DNA of 46,427 bases from 2-02-FULL-55-14 sp964581115 (GCA_964581115.1 CAZOMY010000021.1:1-46427), one strand, 5' to 3'. Numbered from the stretch's first letter, positions 20,667 to 29,583 are shown. Notes: generated by a model not told the origin, from the sequence alone. Translations and numbers: made by a program.

Positions 20667-23189
20667 GTGGCCGCCCTCTTCGCCGATGTCGCCCTCCCGG
20701 TCCCGTTGTTCCGCACCTTCACGTACGAGGTCCCGGAGGAGTTCCGCGAACGCCTTGCCGTCGGCATGCGCGTTCTGGTCCCGTTCGGACGGACCGCGCT
20801 GACGGGGGTGGTCGTCGCCCTCTCCGATCGCTCGGACGTTCGGGGCATCCGACCGATCCGCGACCTGCTCGATCGACAACCGACCTTCACCGAAGACCTG
20901 CTGCGTCTCACCCGATGGATCTCAGACTACTACCTCGCCCCGTGGGGAGACGTTCTGCGCGCCGCCACGCCGCAGGGTCTCTCTCTTGAAAGCCACCGGA
21001 CGGTCGCTCTGGCCGGCCCCGAGGTCCTTGCGACCGCATTCGACGAACGACTGGGCAAGGTGCAACGGTCCATTCTGGATCTGTTGCGCGACGGCACGGT
21101 GATTCCCTTCGCGACCTTGCAGAGGAGGCTGGGCGCCAGTACGGTCGCCTCGGCGGTCGGCTCTCTGGAGGCGCGCGGTTGGGTCGTCGTCCACGATACG
21201 CTGAAACGTCCGACGGCATCGGTGCGCGTCGTTCCATACGTGCGCCTCTCGGATGCTGGGCGGAGCGTGCTGACGGACGCGCCGGCCGACAGAATTCCGC
21301 GGCGGCTGCGTTCGCTCCGTGTATTCGCCGACGCCTTGGGGGGCGGGGACTTTGTTGGATTGAAAGAAGCGTCGGAACTGACGGGGATCTCTATTGCATC
21401 GCTGCGAGCATCGGTCAAACGCGGGCACTTGGAACTCGAACAGCGCGAAGAGGTCCGCGACCCGTATGCCGGAAGGGACGAGACGCCTTCTGCGCTGACC
21501 CTGACGGAGCAGCAACGTTCGGCCGTCGATGCGCTTCATGCAGCGATCGCGGAGAAGACCTATCGGCCATTCCTCCTGCACGGCGTGACCGGAAGCGGCA
21601 AGACCCAGGTCTATATCGAAGCTCTTCGGCGCGCGTTGGAGCTCGGTCGGACGGCGATTGTGCTCGTGCCGGAGATCTCGCTCACGCCGCAGACGGTGCG
21701 GAGGTTCCGGTCGCACTTCGGCGACGATGTGGCGGTGATGCACAGCCAATTGTCGGTGGGTGAGCGGTACGATGCATGGCGACGGGCGCGCGATGGCCGG
21801 GCGAAGATCGTCATCGGCCCTCGGAGCGCTGTCTTCGCGCCGCTCGAGGATCTCGGACTCATTGTCGTCGACGAGGAGCACGACAGTTCCTACAAGCAAT
21901 ATGATGCCGTGCCGCGATATCAAGGCCGCGATACAGCCATCGTGCGGGCGAAGCTGAACAACGCCGTCGTCGTACTGGGTTCGGCCACGCCGTCGATCGA
22001 GAGTTACGCAAATGCACAGGCAGGGAAGTACCGACTCCTCGAGTTGCCGGACCGTATCGACCACGCGACGATGCCCGAAGTGAAGCTGGTCGATATGATC
22101 CTCGAGAGAAAGCGACGGTTTGAAGAGGTCAAGAAGCAGGTCAAGGAGAAGGGGGGACCGTTCCCGAAGGTTCTGGGTCCCATGTCGGTCTCGCTGACGC
22201 TGCGCGACGAGATCGCGAACCGGCTGGAAAAGAAGGAGGGAGTGATCATCCTGCAGAACCGCCGGGGGTTCGCGCATGTGCTGGAGTGTCTGGAGTGCGG
22301 ACACACGGAGCGGTGCGCGAATTGCGACGTCACGATGACCTACCACCTGAGGACGCACGATCTGCGGTGCCACTACTGCGGCTCGCGCAGACCTGCGTCA
22401 AAGATCTGTCCGGCGTGCCGGGCGGGCGAATTGAAGCAAGTTTCGTTCGGCACGCAGCAGGTGCACGAAGAGTTGCAGGCCTTGTTCCCCGACGCGAAGA
22501 TCCTGCGTATGGATCGAGACACCACACGCCGCAAGGGCGCCCACGAATCGATCTTGCGTCGGTTCGGCAACGGCCAAGCGGACATTCTCCTCGGCACGCA
22601 GATGGTTGCGAAGGGTCTCGACTTCCCTCATGTGACGCTGGTCGGCGTGGTGTCGGCGGAGACGCAGCTGCTGCTTCCGGACTTCCGTGCGGCGGAGATG
22701 ACTTTTCAACTGCTCACGCAGGTCGCGGGACGTTCAGGACGCAGCACGCTTCGCGGCGAGGTCGTGATCCAGACGGTCCAGCCGGAACACTACAGCCTGG
22801 TCCACGCTTCCACGCACGATTTCGCCTCCTTCTATGCGGAGGAGGTGCGATATCGGCTGGAACTGCGGTATCCGCCGGCAACGAGGCTTGTGTTAATCGA
22901 GTTCACGGGGAAGGATGAAGCGGCCGTCGAGCGCACCGCACAGGCGTCGGCGAAGCTGTTGAGGCAGGCGATCGGACGGGGGGAGGAGATCCTGGGTCCG
23001 GCGGAACCTCCGATCGCGCGTCTGCGCAATCGGTATCGTCGCCACATTCTCATCAAACGCGAGCGCCGGCTGGACGCTATGTCGGGAACATTGCGTGAAA
23101 GGATGATCGAGCTGCTGGGCGATCGCCGGCCGGGCGCGAACCGTGACGTCAACATCAGCGTAGACGTCGATCCGTACGGGATGATGTGA
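20667..23189 (+). CDS. priA: Primosomal replication-restart helicase PriA
   Basis: PriA is a superfamily 2 3'-5' helicase that reloads the replisome at stalled forks. The N-terminal DNA-binding domain starts ADVALPVPLFRTFTYEVP. Walker A is GVTGSGKTQ and Walker B is VDEEHDSSYKQ (DEEH). The two-zinc insertion is seen as the pairs CLECGHTERCANC and CHYCG...CPACRAG. The length is 840 aa, slightly above the usual ~730-800. The start is GTG at 20667, with AGGA about 9 bases upstream; the longer frame overlaps larC and is rejected. The TGA stop is followed at once by family B repeat words. Confidence 0.95.
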   Translation: MAALFADVALPVPLFRTFTYEVPEEFRERLAVGMRVLVPFGRTALTGVVVALSDRSDVRGIRPIRDLLDRQPTFTEDLLRLTRWISDYYLAPWGDVLRAATPQGLSLESHRTVALAGPEVLATAFDERLGKVQRSILDLLRDGTVIPFATLQRRLGASTVASAVGSLEARGWVVVHDTLKRPTASVRVVPYVRLSDAGRSVLTDAPADRIPRRLRSLRVFADALGGGDFVGLKEASELTGISIASLRASVKRGHLELEQREEVRDPYAGRDETPSALTLTEQQRSAVDALHAAIAEKTYRPFLLHGVTGSGKTQVYIEALRRALELGRTAIVLVPEISLTPQTVRRFRSHFGDDVAVMHSQLSVGERYDAWRRARDGRAKIVIGPRSAVFAPLEDLGLIVVDEEHDSSYKQYDAVPRYQGRDTAIVRAKLNNAVVVLGSATPSIESYANAQAGKYRLLELPDRIDHATMPEVKLVDMILERKRRFEEVKKQVKEKGGPFPKVLGPMSVSLTLRDEIANRLEKKEGVIILQNRRGFAHVLECLECGHTERCANCDVTMTYHLRTHDLRCHYCGSRRPASKICPACRAGELKQVSFGTQQVHEELQALFPDAKILRMDRDTTRRKGAHESILRRFGNGQADILLGTQMVAKGLDFPHVTLVGVVSAETQLLLPDFRAAEMTFQLLTQVAGRSGRSTLRGEVVIQTVQPEHYSLVHASTHDFASFYAEEVRYRLELRYPPATRLVLIEFTGKDEAAVERTAQASAKLLRQAIGRGEEILGPAEPPIARLRNRYRRHILIKRERRLDAMSGTLRERMIELLGDRRPGANRDVNISVDVDPYGMM

Positions 23190-23392
23190 AGAAAGACACC
23201 AGACGCCAGACAACCAGACTCCAAACAAACGGCGAGAAGTCCAAACTCCAAACCCCAAACCCCGGCGAAGGGCCTGTCGCCCACAACCCTGGGTTCGGTG
23301 TTTTCGGCTCCGATCACATGTCTGTCGCCTACCAGTCTGTCATCTGGAGTCTATTTGGAGTCTGCAGGTATGGAATCTGGAGTCTGCCTCAC
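23190..23392. repeat. Family B inverted-pair element between priA and the S9 peptidase
   Basis: The left arm (23196-23264) has CAGACGCCAGACAACCAG, CAGACTCCAAACAAAC and CAAACTCCAAACCCC. The right arm (23333-23392) has TCTGGAGTC, TTTGGAGTCTGC and TGGAATCTGGAGTCTG. They face each other across about 70 bp. Both flanking convergent genes end exactly at the arms. No clear terminator is seen. Confidence 0.7.
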
Positions 23393-25779
23393 CGCTTTCC
23401 CTTGACGAACCTCTCTCCCCACTCCAGCATTTCGGCCACGGTGTGCAGCACCGACTCACGGCCGGCGTAGCCATGGCTTTCGTACGGCAGCATCACCAAC
23501 CGCGCCGTTCCGCCATTCCCCCTGATGGCTTGGAACAGCCGTTCCGACTGGATCGGGAATGTGCCGGTATTGTTGTCGGCCTCACCGTGGATCAAGAGGA
23601 TCGGCTCGTTGATCTTGTCGGCGTACATGAACGGCGAGACCTTCTCGTAGACCTCCTTCGCCTCCCAGTACGAGCGCCGCTCGCTCTGGAATCCGAACGG
23701 CGTCAGCGTCCGGTTGTACGCGCCGCTCCGCGCAATGCCCGCCGCGAACAGGTCCGAATGCGCCAGCAGATTGGCCGTCATGAACGCGCCGTACGAGTGG
23801 CCTGAAACGACCACCCGCTTCGGGTCGATGACCCCCATCGCGTCGAGCGTGTCGATCGCCGCCTTCGCCGCCCCCACGATCTGTTCGACAAACGTATTGT
23901 TCATCGTCTCCGGGTCGCCCACCACCGGCATCGTCGCATCCATCAGCACTGCATAACCCTGCGTCACGAAGAACAACGGCGTCGTGCCCCGGAAGAATGT
24001 GAACTGATACGGCGATGTGCGGACCTGTCCGGCGGTCCCCGGGTCGGAGTACTCAAGCGGATAGGCCCAGACCAGCAGCGGCAGGCGCGTGCCCTTGGCG
24101 TGTCCCTTCGGCAGGTAGAGCGTCCCCGAAAGTGGCACGCCGTCGTAGCGCCGGTACTTGAGAAGTTGTTTCGACATTCCCGTCAACTGCGGAGCAGGAT
24201 CCTCGAAGGACGTGAGGCGCATCGGCGCACCTCCCGCCGCATTCTGCAGGAAGTAATTGGGGACGTCAGTCGGAGACTCCGACCGAACGATGAACGACGC
24301 CCGATCCTGCCCGGCAAAGGCGACGAACTGTTCGAACCTTCCGTTGGCGCTCTGGAAAAGCCGGGTCTTGGACTTCGTCCTCAGGTCGAACTGGTCGAGA
24401 AACGGACGATCTCCCTGATCGCTGGCCCCCCGGCCCGTTAGATAGATGGCATGTCCATCCCTTACCGCCACGCGGTCGCCGTTCGGCAAGGTCCGTTCGA
24501 CGGGAGTTCCCGGATCGTTGTAGGCGTCGTTGACCGACAGATCGAACACGACGGTCCGAGTTCCGGCGGGATCATTCAGCGACAAGAGCGACGTCGTGCG
24601 CCAACGGCGTTCGCGGTCGTACTCGGAAAGCAACACCTCATCTTCGACGCCGGTCCACGTGATGCCCGAGTAGCGGTGCTGGATCCTCAAGACCTCTCCG
24701 GGCTCGCCGGTGAACGGCGCGGAGAGACGCATCAGCTTGTCGCGGTGCGGCACTTTCTTCATCGGGTCGCCTTCATCCAGCGCTTCGACCCACACGAGTG
24801 CGGCCGGGCGTTGCGCCTGCCATTCCACCGATCGAACCCCCTTGGGAACACCCTGGGTCGGCACGTCGTCGGAGACGGGGAGGTCGGCCAGGGTCTTCAC
24901 GGACCTTCCCTCAGCCGACCACACTTCGATCGTTCGTGCGAACGATGGGTACGGCACGCGGTACGAGAACGGGCGCTTCAAAACCGTGGCCAGCAGGTAG
25001 TTCTCGTCGGGCGAGAACGAGGCCGACATGACGAGACCGGCGGGACCGAACGGGCGCAAGGTTCCGTTCATGACGTCCACGATCACGAGTTGGGTCGCGC
25101 CGTAGTGCGCGAAAAGGGCCTCGTCGTGGGAACTACGGAGCAAGTCCTGGTACGTCGCCGTGCGCGAGACGCGTCCGGCGGTCTCATCGACATTGGGTCC
25201 GTCGGGAACGGCAGGGGGCGCCGGCGGATTTCCCGTTCCCTTTGGAACCGTCCGAACGAGCAAGCGACGATGGTCGGACAGCCATTGGATCGGGTTGCCG
25301 AGCACGTCGTTGAGGCGTACGCCGTTGACCTGCTTCGCGACGCCGGTCCTCACGTCGGCCCACCAGAGCTGGACCTCGGTGTCGGTATCGCGCGCGAAGG
25401 CGATCTTGGAGCCGTCGTTCGACCAGACGGGGAATCCGATCGAGGCGCCCGCCGGAAGCGCGATGCGCTTGGCTGTGCCTTGGGGCAGAGCGACGACCTG
25501 CAGTCCGGACAGCGTCGTCACATGTTGTCGCGAATGCCGTTGAGCGTCGATGCGCAATCCGGCAATGCGATGAATCGGCCGCGCGAGCACCGCAACAGAC
25601 GGATGCGATCGAGATTCGACGAGCAGCATCGAGCCGCCGTCGGGGCTGACGGAGACGGACGGTGTGGGCGGTGCGTCGATGATGTCGACGATCTCCTTGG
25701 GGGGGAGCTTGTATTGGGCCATCGCGCCCATCACGATGATCATCACCCCCAGAGCACATGAACTTAGCACACGAAGCAT
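23389..25779 (-). CDS. Secreted S9-family (prolyl oligopeptidase-like) serine peptidase
   Basis: This 796-aa exported peptidase has a signal peptide (VLSSCALGVMIIVMGAMAQ). A seven-bladed beta-propeller-like region spans about 40-560 and a C-terminal alpha/beta-hydrolase domain follows. The catalytic triad is Ser662 in GHSYGAF, Asp735 in GEADNNTG and His769 in YESHGYAG. The HGEADNNTGTFPIQSERL stretch is reminiscent of the glutamyl-endopeptidase (S9D) subgroup, but specificity is not certain. The ATG at 25779 follows GGGAGG; the longer frame from 25923 is translated family A repeat. With the S46 enzyme it suggests extracytoplasmic peptide digestion. Confidence 0.9.
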   Translation of the reverse strand: MLRVLSSCALGVMIIVMGAMAQYKLPPKEIVDIIDAPPTPSVSVSPDGGSMLLVESRSHPSVAVLARPIHRIAGLRIDAQRHSRQHVTTLSGLQVVALPQGTAKRIALPAGASIGFPVWSNDGSKIAFARDTDTEVQLWWADVRTGVAKQVNGVRLNDVLGNPIQWLSDHRRLLVRTVPKGTGNPPAPPAVPDGPNVDETAGRVSRTATYQDLLRSSHDEALFAHYGATQLVIVDVMNGTLRPFGPAGLVMSASFSPDENYLLATVLKRPFSYRVPYPSFARTIEVWSAEGRSVKTLADLPVSDDVPTQGVPKGVRSVEWQAQRPAALVWVEALDEGDPMKKVPHRDKLMRLSAPFTGEPGEVLRIQHRYSGITWTGVEDEVLLSEYDRERRWRTTSLLSLNDPAGTRTVVFDLSVNDAYNDPGTPVERTLPNGDRVAVRDGHAIYLTGRGASDQGDRPFLDQFDLRTKSKTRLFQSANGRFEQFVAFAGQDRASFIVRSESPTDVPNYFLQNAAGGAPMRLTSFEDPAPQLTGMSKQLLKYRRYDGVPLSGTLYLPKGHAKGTRLPLLVWAYPLEYSDPGTAGQVRTSPYQFTFFRGTTPLFFVTQGYAVLMDATMPVVGDPETMNNTFVEQIVGAAKAAIDTLDAMGVIDPKRVVVSGHSYGAFMTANLLAHSDLFAAGIARSGAYNRTLTPFGFQSERRSYWEAKEVYEKVSPFMYADKINEPILLIHGEADNNTGTFPIQSERLFQAIRGNGGTARLVMLPYESHGYAGRESVLHTVAEMLEWGERFVKGKR

Positions 25780-25848
25780 ACAGCCTCCCTTGAAAGATAC
25801 ACGCAAAGACGCGATGACGGCAAAGAACGCAATGAACGACCGCCAGTC

Positions 25849-25877
25849 TTGATTGTAGGTGGGGAAGAATCTAGATT
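25849..25877 (+). promoter_or_regulatory. Internal promoter of GxxExxY element copy 2
   Basis: TTGATT (25849-25854), 17 bp, TAGATT (25872-25877), ending 29 bp before the ATG at 25907. It occupies the same place as the promoter in copy 1. Confidence 0.45.
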
Positions 25878-25906
25878 CGAGAGTATTGCCGCCGAGAGGG
25901 GACCGC

Positions 25907-26284
25907 ATGACCGAGGACAACATTTCTCACCACGTCCTTCAAGCCGCACTCACCATTCATCGCCGACTTGGGCCGGGGTTGTTGGAATCCGTATACGAGG
26001 AGCTACTTGCCTATGAGCTGTCGAAACGCGAGTTGATGTTCACACGACAAGAGGCGATCCCGTTGCAGTACGATGCTCTGAGTATGTCGATCGCGTTTCG
26101 TGCCGACATCGTTGTCGAACGCAAGGTGATCGTAGAACTCAAGGCGGTCGAAACGGTGCTACCTGTGCATAAGAAGCAACTTCTCACCTACCTTCGGCTC
26201 ACAGGTCTGCACTTGGGATTGCTCATCAATTTCAACGTACTGCTACTCAAAGACGGTTTTTCTCGCATCGTCAATGGACTTTGA
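25907..26284 (+). CDS. GxxExxY-family PD-(D/E)XK nuclease-like protein, copy 2
   Basis: This 125-aa protein is collinear with copy 1 (87/125 identical) without a single gap. It has the same residues at the putative active site: Glu27 (GLLESVY), Asp67 (RADIVVE), Glu77 and Lys79 (VELK), and Gln91/Tyr95 (QLLTY). Differences concentrate in residues 2-18, 43-62 and 101-105, so the fold and active site appear to be under selection in both copies. The ATG at 25907 follows GAGAGGGG; an in-frame ATG at 25859 is upstream of the promoter -10 and is rejected. It is the cargo of the element at 25800-26326. Its biochemical activity is unknown. Confidence 0.9.
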   Translation: MTEDNISHHVLQAALTIHRRLGPGLLESVYEELLAYELSKRELMFTRQEAIPLQYDALSMSIAFRADIVVERKVIVELKAVETVLPVHKKQLLTYLRLTGLHLGLLINFNVLLLKDGFSRIVNGL

Positions 26285-26383
26285 TCCGTCCCTCCAGATG
26301 CTTTGCGGACTTTGCGCCTTCGCGTCTATGCCTGCCCGCCGAACTTTGTTCCAGTCCAGGTCAGGCGGGCGTGACACTCTTTC

Positions 26384-26884
26384 CTATCGGGTCGACTTCA
26401 AGGCGCGTCGCAGCTTCGCGTACGTCCGATCGATGTCTTCCGAGATGAGCTTCGTCTCTGCCAGCGTCGGCATGAAGTTCGTATCGCCGTTCCAGCGGGG
26501 GACGAGGTGGAAGTGGACATGCTGGTCGATGCCGGCCCCCGCCGGGCGGCCCAAGTTGGCGCCCAGGTTGAATCCATGCGGGTTCATCACGTTCTTCATC
26601 GCCCGTGTCATCCGCGCCAGCAAGGCCATGATCTCGGCGTTCTCCTTCGGCGTCAGGTCGCTGATGTCTGCCGTGTGGCGGTAGGGGACGACCATGATAT
26701 GCCCGCTATTGTAGGGGTAGAGATTCATGATGATCAGGCAGGTCTTGCCGCGGTGAAGGACGAGATTGCGGGCATCCTTGCGGCTGGCTTTGACGGCGCA
26801 GAAGAGGCATTCGTCGCCGTGTTTCTGTTCGCGTTTGAAGGAGGCGATGTACTGTGAGCGCCAGGGGGAGAAGAGACGTTCCAT
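26384..26884 (-). CDS. HIT-family nucleotide hydrolase/transferase (Ap4A phosphorylase-like)
   Basis: This 166-aa HIT-domain protein has the histidine triad QHVHFHLVPRW near residue 120. The N-terminal MERLFSPWRSQYI and CLFC motifs belong to the branch of HIT proteins resembling diadenosine-tetraphosphate phosphorylase/hydrolase. It probably acts on dinucleoside polyphosphates or nucleotidyl adducts. The single CxxC is retained. The ATG at 26884 is the family start. It is the last gene of a leftward series behind hpnE, with a family A MITE-like repeat between them, so joint regulation is doubtful. Confidence 0.92.
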   Translation of the reverse strand: MERLFSPWRSQYIASFKREQKHGDECLFCAVKASRKDARNLVLHRGKTCLIIMNLYPYNSGHIMVVPYRHTADISDLTPKENAEIMALLARMTRAMKNVMNPHGFNLGANLGRPAGAGIDQHVHFHLVPRWNGDTNFMPTLAETKLISEDIDRTYAKLRRALKSTR

Positions 26885-26930
26885 GATGTTGAAGCAAGTT
26901 AGAAAAGTGATATCCTAAGTTAGAAATATT

Positions 26931-27026
26931 GCCGCAAAGAACGCAAAGAACGCAAAGAACGCCCAGACTTTCTTAGAATGCGGGAGGGCATCAGACTCTC
27001 CTACCTCTCTTTGCGTTCTCTGCGGC
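26931..27026. mobile_element. Family A MITE-like inverted repeat ending on the hpnE stop codon
   Basis: The left arm is a clean tandem of CGCAAAGAA (three 9-bp units from 26933), starting GCCGCAAAGAA. The right arm ends TTTGCGTTCTCTGCGGC at 27026. The outermost base of the right arm is the last base of the hpnE TAG. The element is 96 bp long. Confidence 0.8.
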
Positions 27027-28366
27027 TATGATGCCTTTAGAATTTCCTCCGCGGCGCTCCGTCCGCTGAGTACCGCCCCCTCGATCGTCGCCGGATAGCC
27101 GGTGTTCGTCCAATCGCCCGCGAGAAACAAGCCCGGTGTATCAGTCTTTGGTCCCGGCCGCCAAGCCTCGGAGCCGGGCACCGGTGTAAACGTGGCCTTA
27201 ATCTCTTTCACGACCAGACTGTGCCGGATCATGGCAATCCGTGCTGCCGGAAACACCGCCGAGAGGTCGTCGATAGCCATCCGCACGAGGATATCCTTCT
27301 CTTCATCCACATATTCCCCGGCTCCGCTGATGACGCAGGCGAGATACTGTCCATCTCCCGAATGCCCGACGATGCGGCTGCGATTGAATGCCCATTGCAG
27401 TCGTCCGTTCAGGAGCGCGACGAACTCCGGCTCCATGACCCGACGGTCGAACCAAAGATTCACGGTGATGATGGGCGAAGAAGAGAAGTTGGAGAACGGT
27501 GGAGGAGAGGTGGAGGGAAGGAGCAATGGAGTAATGGAGTAGTGAGGTACAGCGAGAATGACACTGGACGCAGGCACTTCCCGTGGCCCGACGCGCACGG
27601 CGACCGCTCGACCTCCTTTGATGATCACCTCAGACACCGCCGACCCTGTCGTAACGGTGCCGCCGCGGGATTCGATGAACGTTCGCGCCGGATGAACGAG
27701 CAGGTCAGAAAGTCCCACCGTCGGGACCAGCAACGACGCATTCGAGCGCTTACCGAAGAAGGCGGTCCGCAAGACGCGAAAGAACGGCAGGGCCGAAACG
27801 CGGTTCGGATGGTCGTTCAAACTGCCGACGGCGATGACGTCCCACAAGTGACGCCGGGCGGTCTCGGATTGCTTCAGCTCCTTCAGCCAGTACTCGACCG
27901 ACATGTGCTGGAGCGCGTATTCCTTCCACGGCGCCGACCAGAGCAGTTCGATGCCGAGCGGAAAGAGCCGGAGCTTGTCGGCCATCGACAGCGTACTCAA
28001 TCCGAGCAGTCCAGTGAACACATGCAACGGCGCCGGCAGCCATCCGGCGCGTAACGCGGCGCGTCGTCCGGAGGCGACGTCGGCGAAGTCGATGCGGAGC
28101 GACGGCTGGAGTCTGGCGAGACGTCGGCTGCCGATGAGGTCGAGGTAGCGAAGCGTCTCGCTGTAGCAACCCATCATGAGATGCTGGCCGTTATCGACGG
28201 TATCGCCGGTGACGTCGTCGCGCCATGAGTACGTGCGTCCGCCGAGATGCTGGCGGCGGTCAATGAGATGGACGGCGCGTCCCGCAGCCGCAAGGTGGAC
28301 GGCGGCGGAAAGACCTGCGACGCCACCACCGACGATAATGACGGGGTGCGAACTTTGAGAAATCAC
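27026..28366 (-). CDS. hpnE: Hydroxysqualene dehydroxylase (HpnE)
   Basis: HpnE is the FAD-dependent amine-oxidase-like enzyme that turns hydroxysqualene into squalene, the last of the HpnCDE steps. The N-terminal Rossmann motif is VIIVGGGVAGLSAAVHLAAAGRAV, followed by RRQHLGGRTYSWRD. The C-terminal FAD motif is LFLAGDWTNTGYPATIEGAVLSG. From the GTG at 28366 it is 446 aa; this start is chosen by closeness to the FAD motif, with no good Shine-Dalgarno. The upstream frame to 28501 has no family support. It lies downstream of hpnD, separated by about 210 bp that contains GAAAGAAGATACGAAAG words and no gene. Confidence 0.92.
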   Translation of the reverse strand: MISQSSHPVIIVGGGVAGLSAAVHLAAAGRAVHLIDRRQHLGGRTYSWRDDVTGDTVDNGQHLMMGCYSETLRYLDLIGSRRLARLQPSLRIDFADVASGRRAALRAGWLPAPLHVFTGLLGLSTLSMADKLRLFPLGIELLWSAPWKEYALQHMSVEYWLKELKQSETARRHLWDVIAVGSLNDHPNRVSALPFFRVLRTAFFGKRSNASLLVPTVGLSDLLVHPARTFIESRGGTVTTGSAVSEVIIKGGRAVAVRVGPREVPASSVILAVPHYSITPLLLPSTSPPPFSNFSSSPIITVNLWFDRRVMEPEFVALLNGRLQWAFNRSRIVGHSGDGQYLACVISGAGEYVDEEKDILVRMAIDDLSAVFPAARIAMIRHSLVVKEIKATFTPVPGSEAWRPGPKTDTPGLFLAGDWTNTGYPATIEGAVLSGRSAAEEILKAS

Positions 28367-28576
28367 AGTAGAAAGAAGATACGAAAGATGAAGAGGAAGA
28401 TTACGGTTCTTGGTATTCCCAAAACTACGATGAGCAAGAGTAGTCAGGTAGCAACACAAAAGGCGCGACCGGTCTTCGTTGACCTCCCGCGCCTCCAGCA
28501 TTTCTCAGTTAGGCCTTCGGAATTGTTTCGTGTCTCGTATTTCTGAACGGCAGCCGCTTTGCGGCGAGTTTCCTGC

Positions 28577-29470
28577 TTACGCGGGCAGTTCCGTCCTCAC
28601 ATATCGATGGAAGTCCCTCGGGAACAAGCTTCGCAACCTTAGCATCATCACCACCATCATCTTGACCGCTCCGCTGACGCGGATCTTGCGTTTGAAGACA
28701 TTATACTCGGCCTGCTCGATGCGTCGAAGGAGCAGGAAGTAGATGTTCCCCATGATCCGCGCCGCGGTGAAGAGGATCTTGTCCTCTTCAGCCAACGCAG
28801 CCTTTGCCATGCGGAAGTACGACCGTGCGCGCTGGCATTCGAACTTCATCAGCGCCACGAATCGTTCGTTGTATGCACCGACGAGCAACTCCTCCTCCGT
28901 ATAGCCGAACCTCCGCAGATCTTCCAGCGGAAGATAGATGCGTCCGCGCCTGGCGTCCTGCTTGAGGTCGCGCAGGATATTCGTGAGCTGCAATGCGATG
29001 CCAAGGTTCACCGCATAGTCTCGCGTCCGGGCATTGCGATAGCCGAACACTTCGGCGCACATCAGCCCAACGGTCGACGCCGCCCGGTAGCAGTACTCCT
29101 GCAGCTCCTCGAACGTTTCGTACCGCTTCTTCGTCAGGTCCATCTCCATTCCTTCCAATAATCCCTCCACGTGATGAAGCGGAATGTTGAACCGGGTCAT
29201 GATGGAGCTGAGGCGGTTCAGGACCTGGAAGCGCGAAGAGCCGTTGATGGCGCGGTGGATCTCGTCCGTCCACTGCATGAGCCGCTGATGCTTCGACCGA
29301 TCGTCGCCCGATTCGTCCACGATGTCGTCGGTGACGCGGCAGAAGGTGTAGATCGTCTCGATGGCCTCGCGCTTCGGGGGCGGCAGCGTCAGGAACGACA
29401 GATAGAAATTGCTCCGTCGATTCTGCGACCCGTCGAGGGATTCAGTATGCAGTGCGGTCGTGTATGTCAA
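28577..29470 (-). CDS. hpnD: Presqualene diphosphate synthase (HpnD)
   Basis: HpnD joins two farnesyl diphosphates to presqualene diphosphate. The all-helical squalene/phytoene synthase fold shows both Asp-rich motifs: RVTDDIVDE near the N-terminus and TNILRDLKQDARRGRIYLP in the second half. The YRAASTVGLMCAEVFGY motif is also typical. From the TTG at 29470 it is 297 aa. The longer frame to 29521 reads through family A repeat words (MRSQRLCVQ) and is rejected. It lies between hpnC and hpnE. The pathway probably feeds hopanoids, but no squalene-hopene cyclase is in view. Confidence 0.92.
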   Translation of the reverse strand: MTYTTALHTESLDGSQNRRSNFYLSFLTLPPPKREAIETIYTFCRVTDDIVDESGDDRSKHQRLMQWTDEIHRAINGSSRFQVLNRLSSIMTRFNIPLHHVEGLLEGMEMDLTKKRYETFEELQEYCYRAASTVGLMCAEVFGYRNARTRDYAVNLGIALQLTNILRDLKQDARRGRIYLPLEDLRRFGYTEEELLVGAYNERFVALMKFECQRARSYFRMAKAALAEEDKILFTAARIMGNIYFLLLRRIEQAEYNVFKRKIRVSGAVKMMVVMMLRLRSLFPRDFHRYVRTELPA

Positions 29471-29497
29471 GACCGAAGGTCTCAGAAGAGGGACTTG

Positions 29498-29583
29498 CAC
29501 GCAGAGACGCTGAGAGCGCAAAGTCCGCAGAGAGAGTATTCTTCTTTTCTCTGCGTTCTCCCCGTCCTCTGCGGCTCTGCGCG
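29498..29583. mobile_element. Family A MITE-like inverted repeat between hpnC and hpnD
   Basis: CACGCAGAGACGCTGAGAGC at 29498 faces CCTCTGCGGCTCTGCGCG ending at 29583. The arms are about 37 bp and the spacer is 11 bp. The outer word CACGCAGAGACGC is shared with the end of GxxExxY element copy 1. Confidence 0.8.

Larger units (their letters stand above)
25800..26326 (+). mobile_element. 527-bp GxxExxY element with terminal inverted repeats, copy 2
   Basis: Left end 25800-25838 (CACGCAAAGACGCGATGACG..., CAAAGAACGC) and right end 26301-26326 (CTTTGCGGACTTTGCGCC..., TTCGCGTC) are inverted; about 19 of the 25 positions compared match. Between them lie a promoter, a GAGAGGGG ribosome binding site and a 125-codon GxxExxY gene. 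Size and internal spacing match copy 1 to within a few bases, although the DNA has diverged. It is intergenic, upstream of the S9 peptidase gene. Confidence 0.7.

Noticed and set aside
26931..26964. Tandem 9-bp units resembling a CRISPR or minisatellite
   Set aside because: The units are too short, there are no unique spacers and no cas genes; it is one arm of an inverted-pair element.
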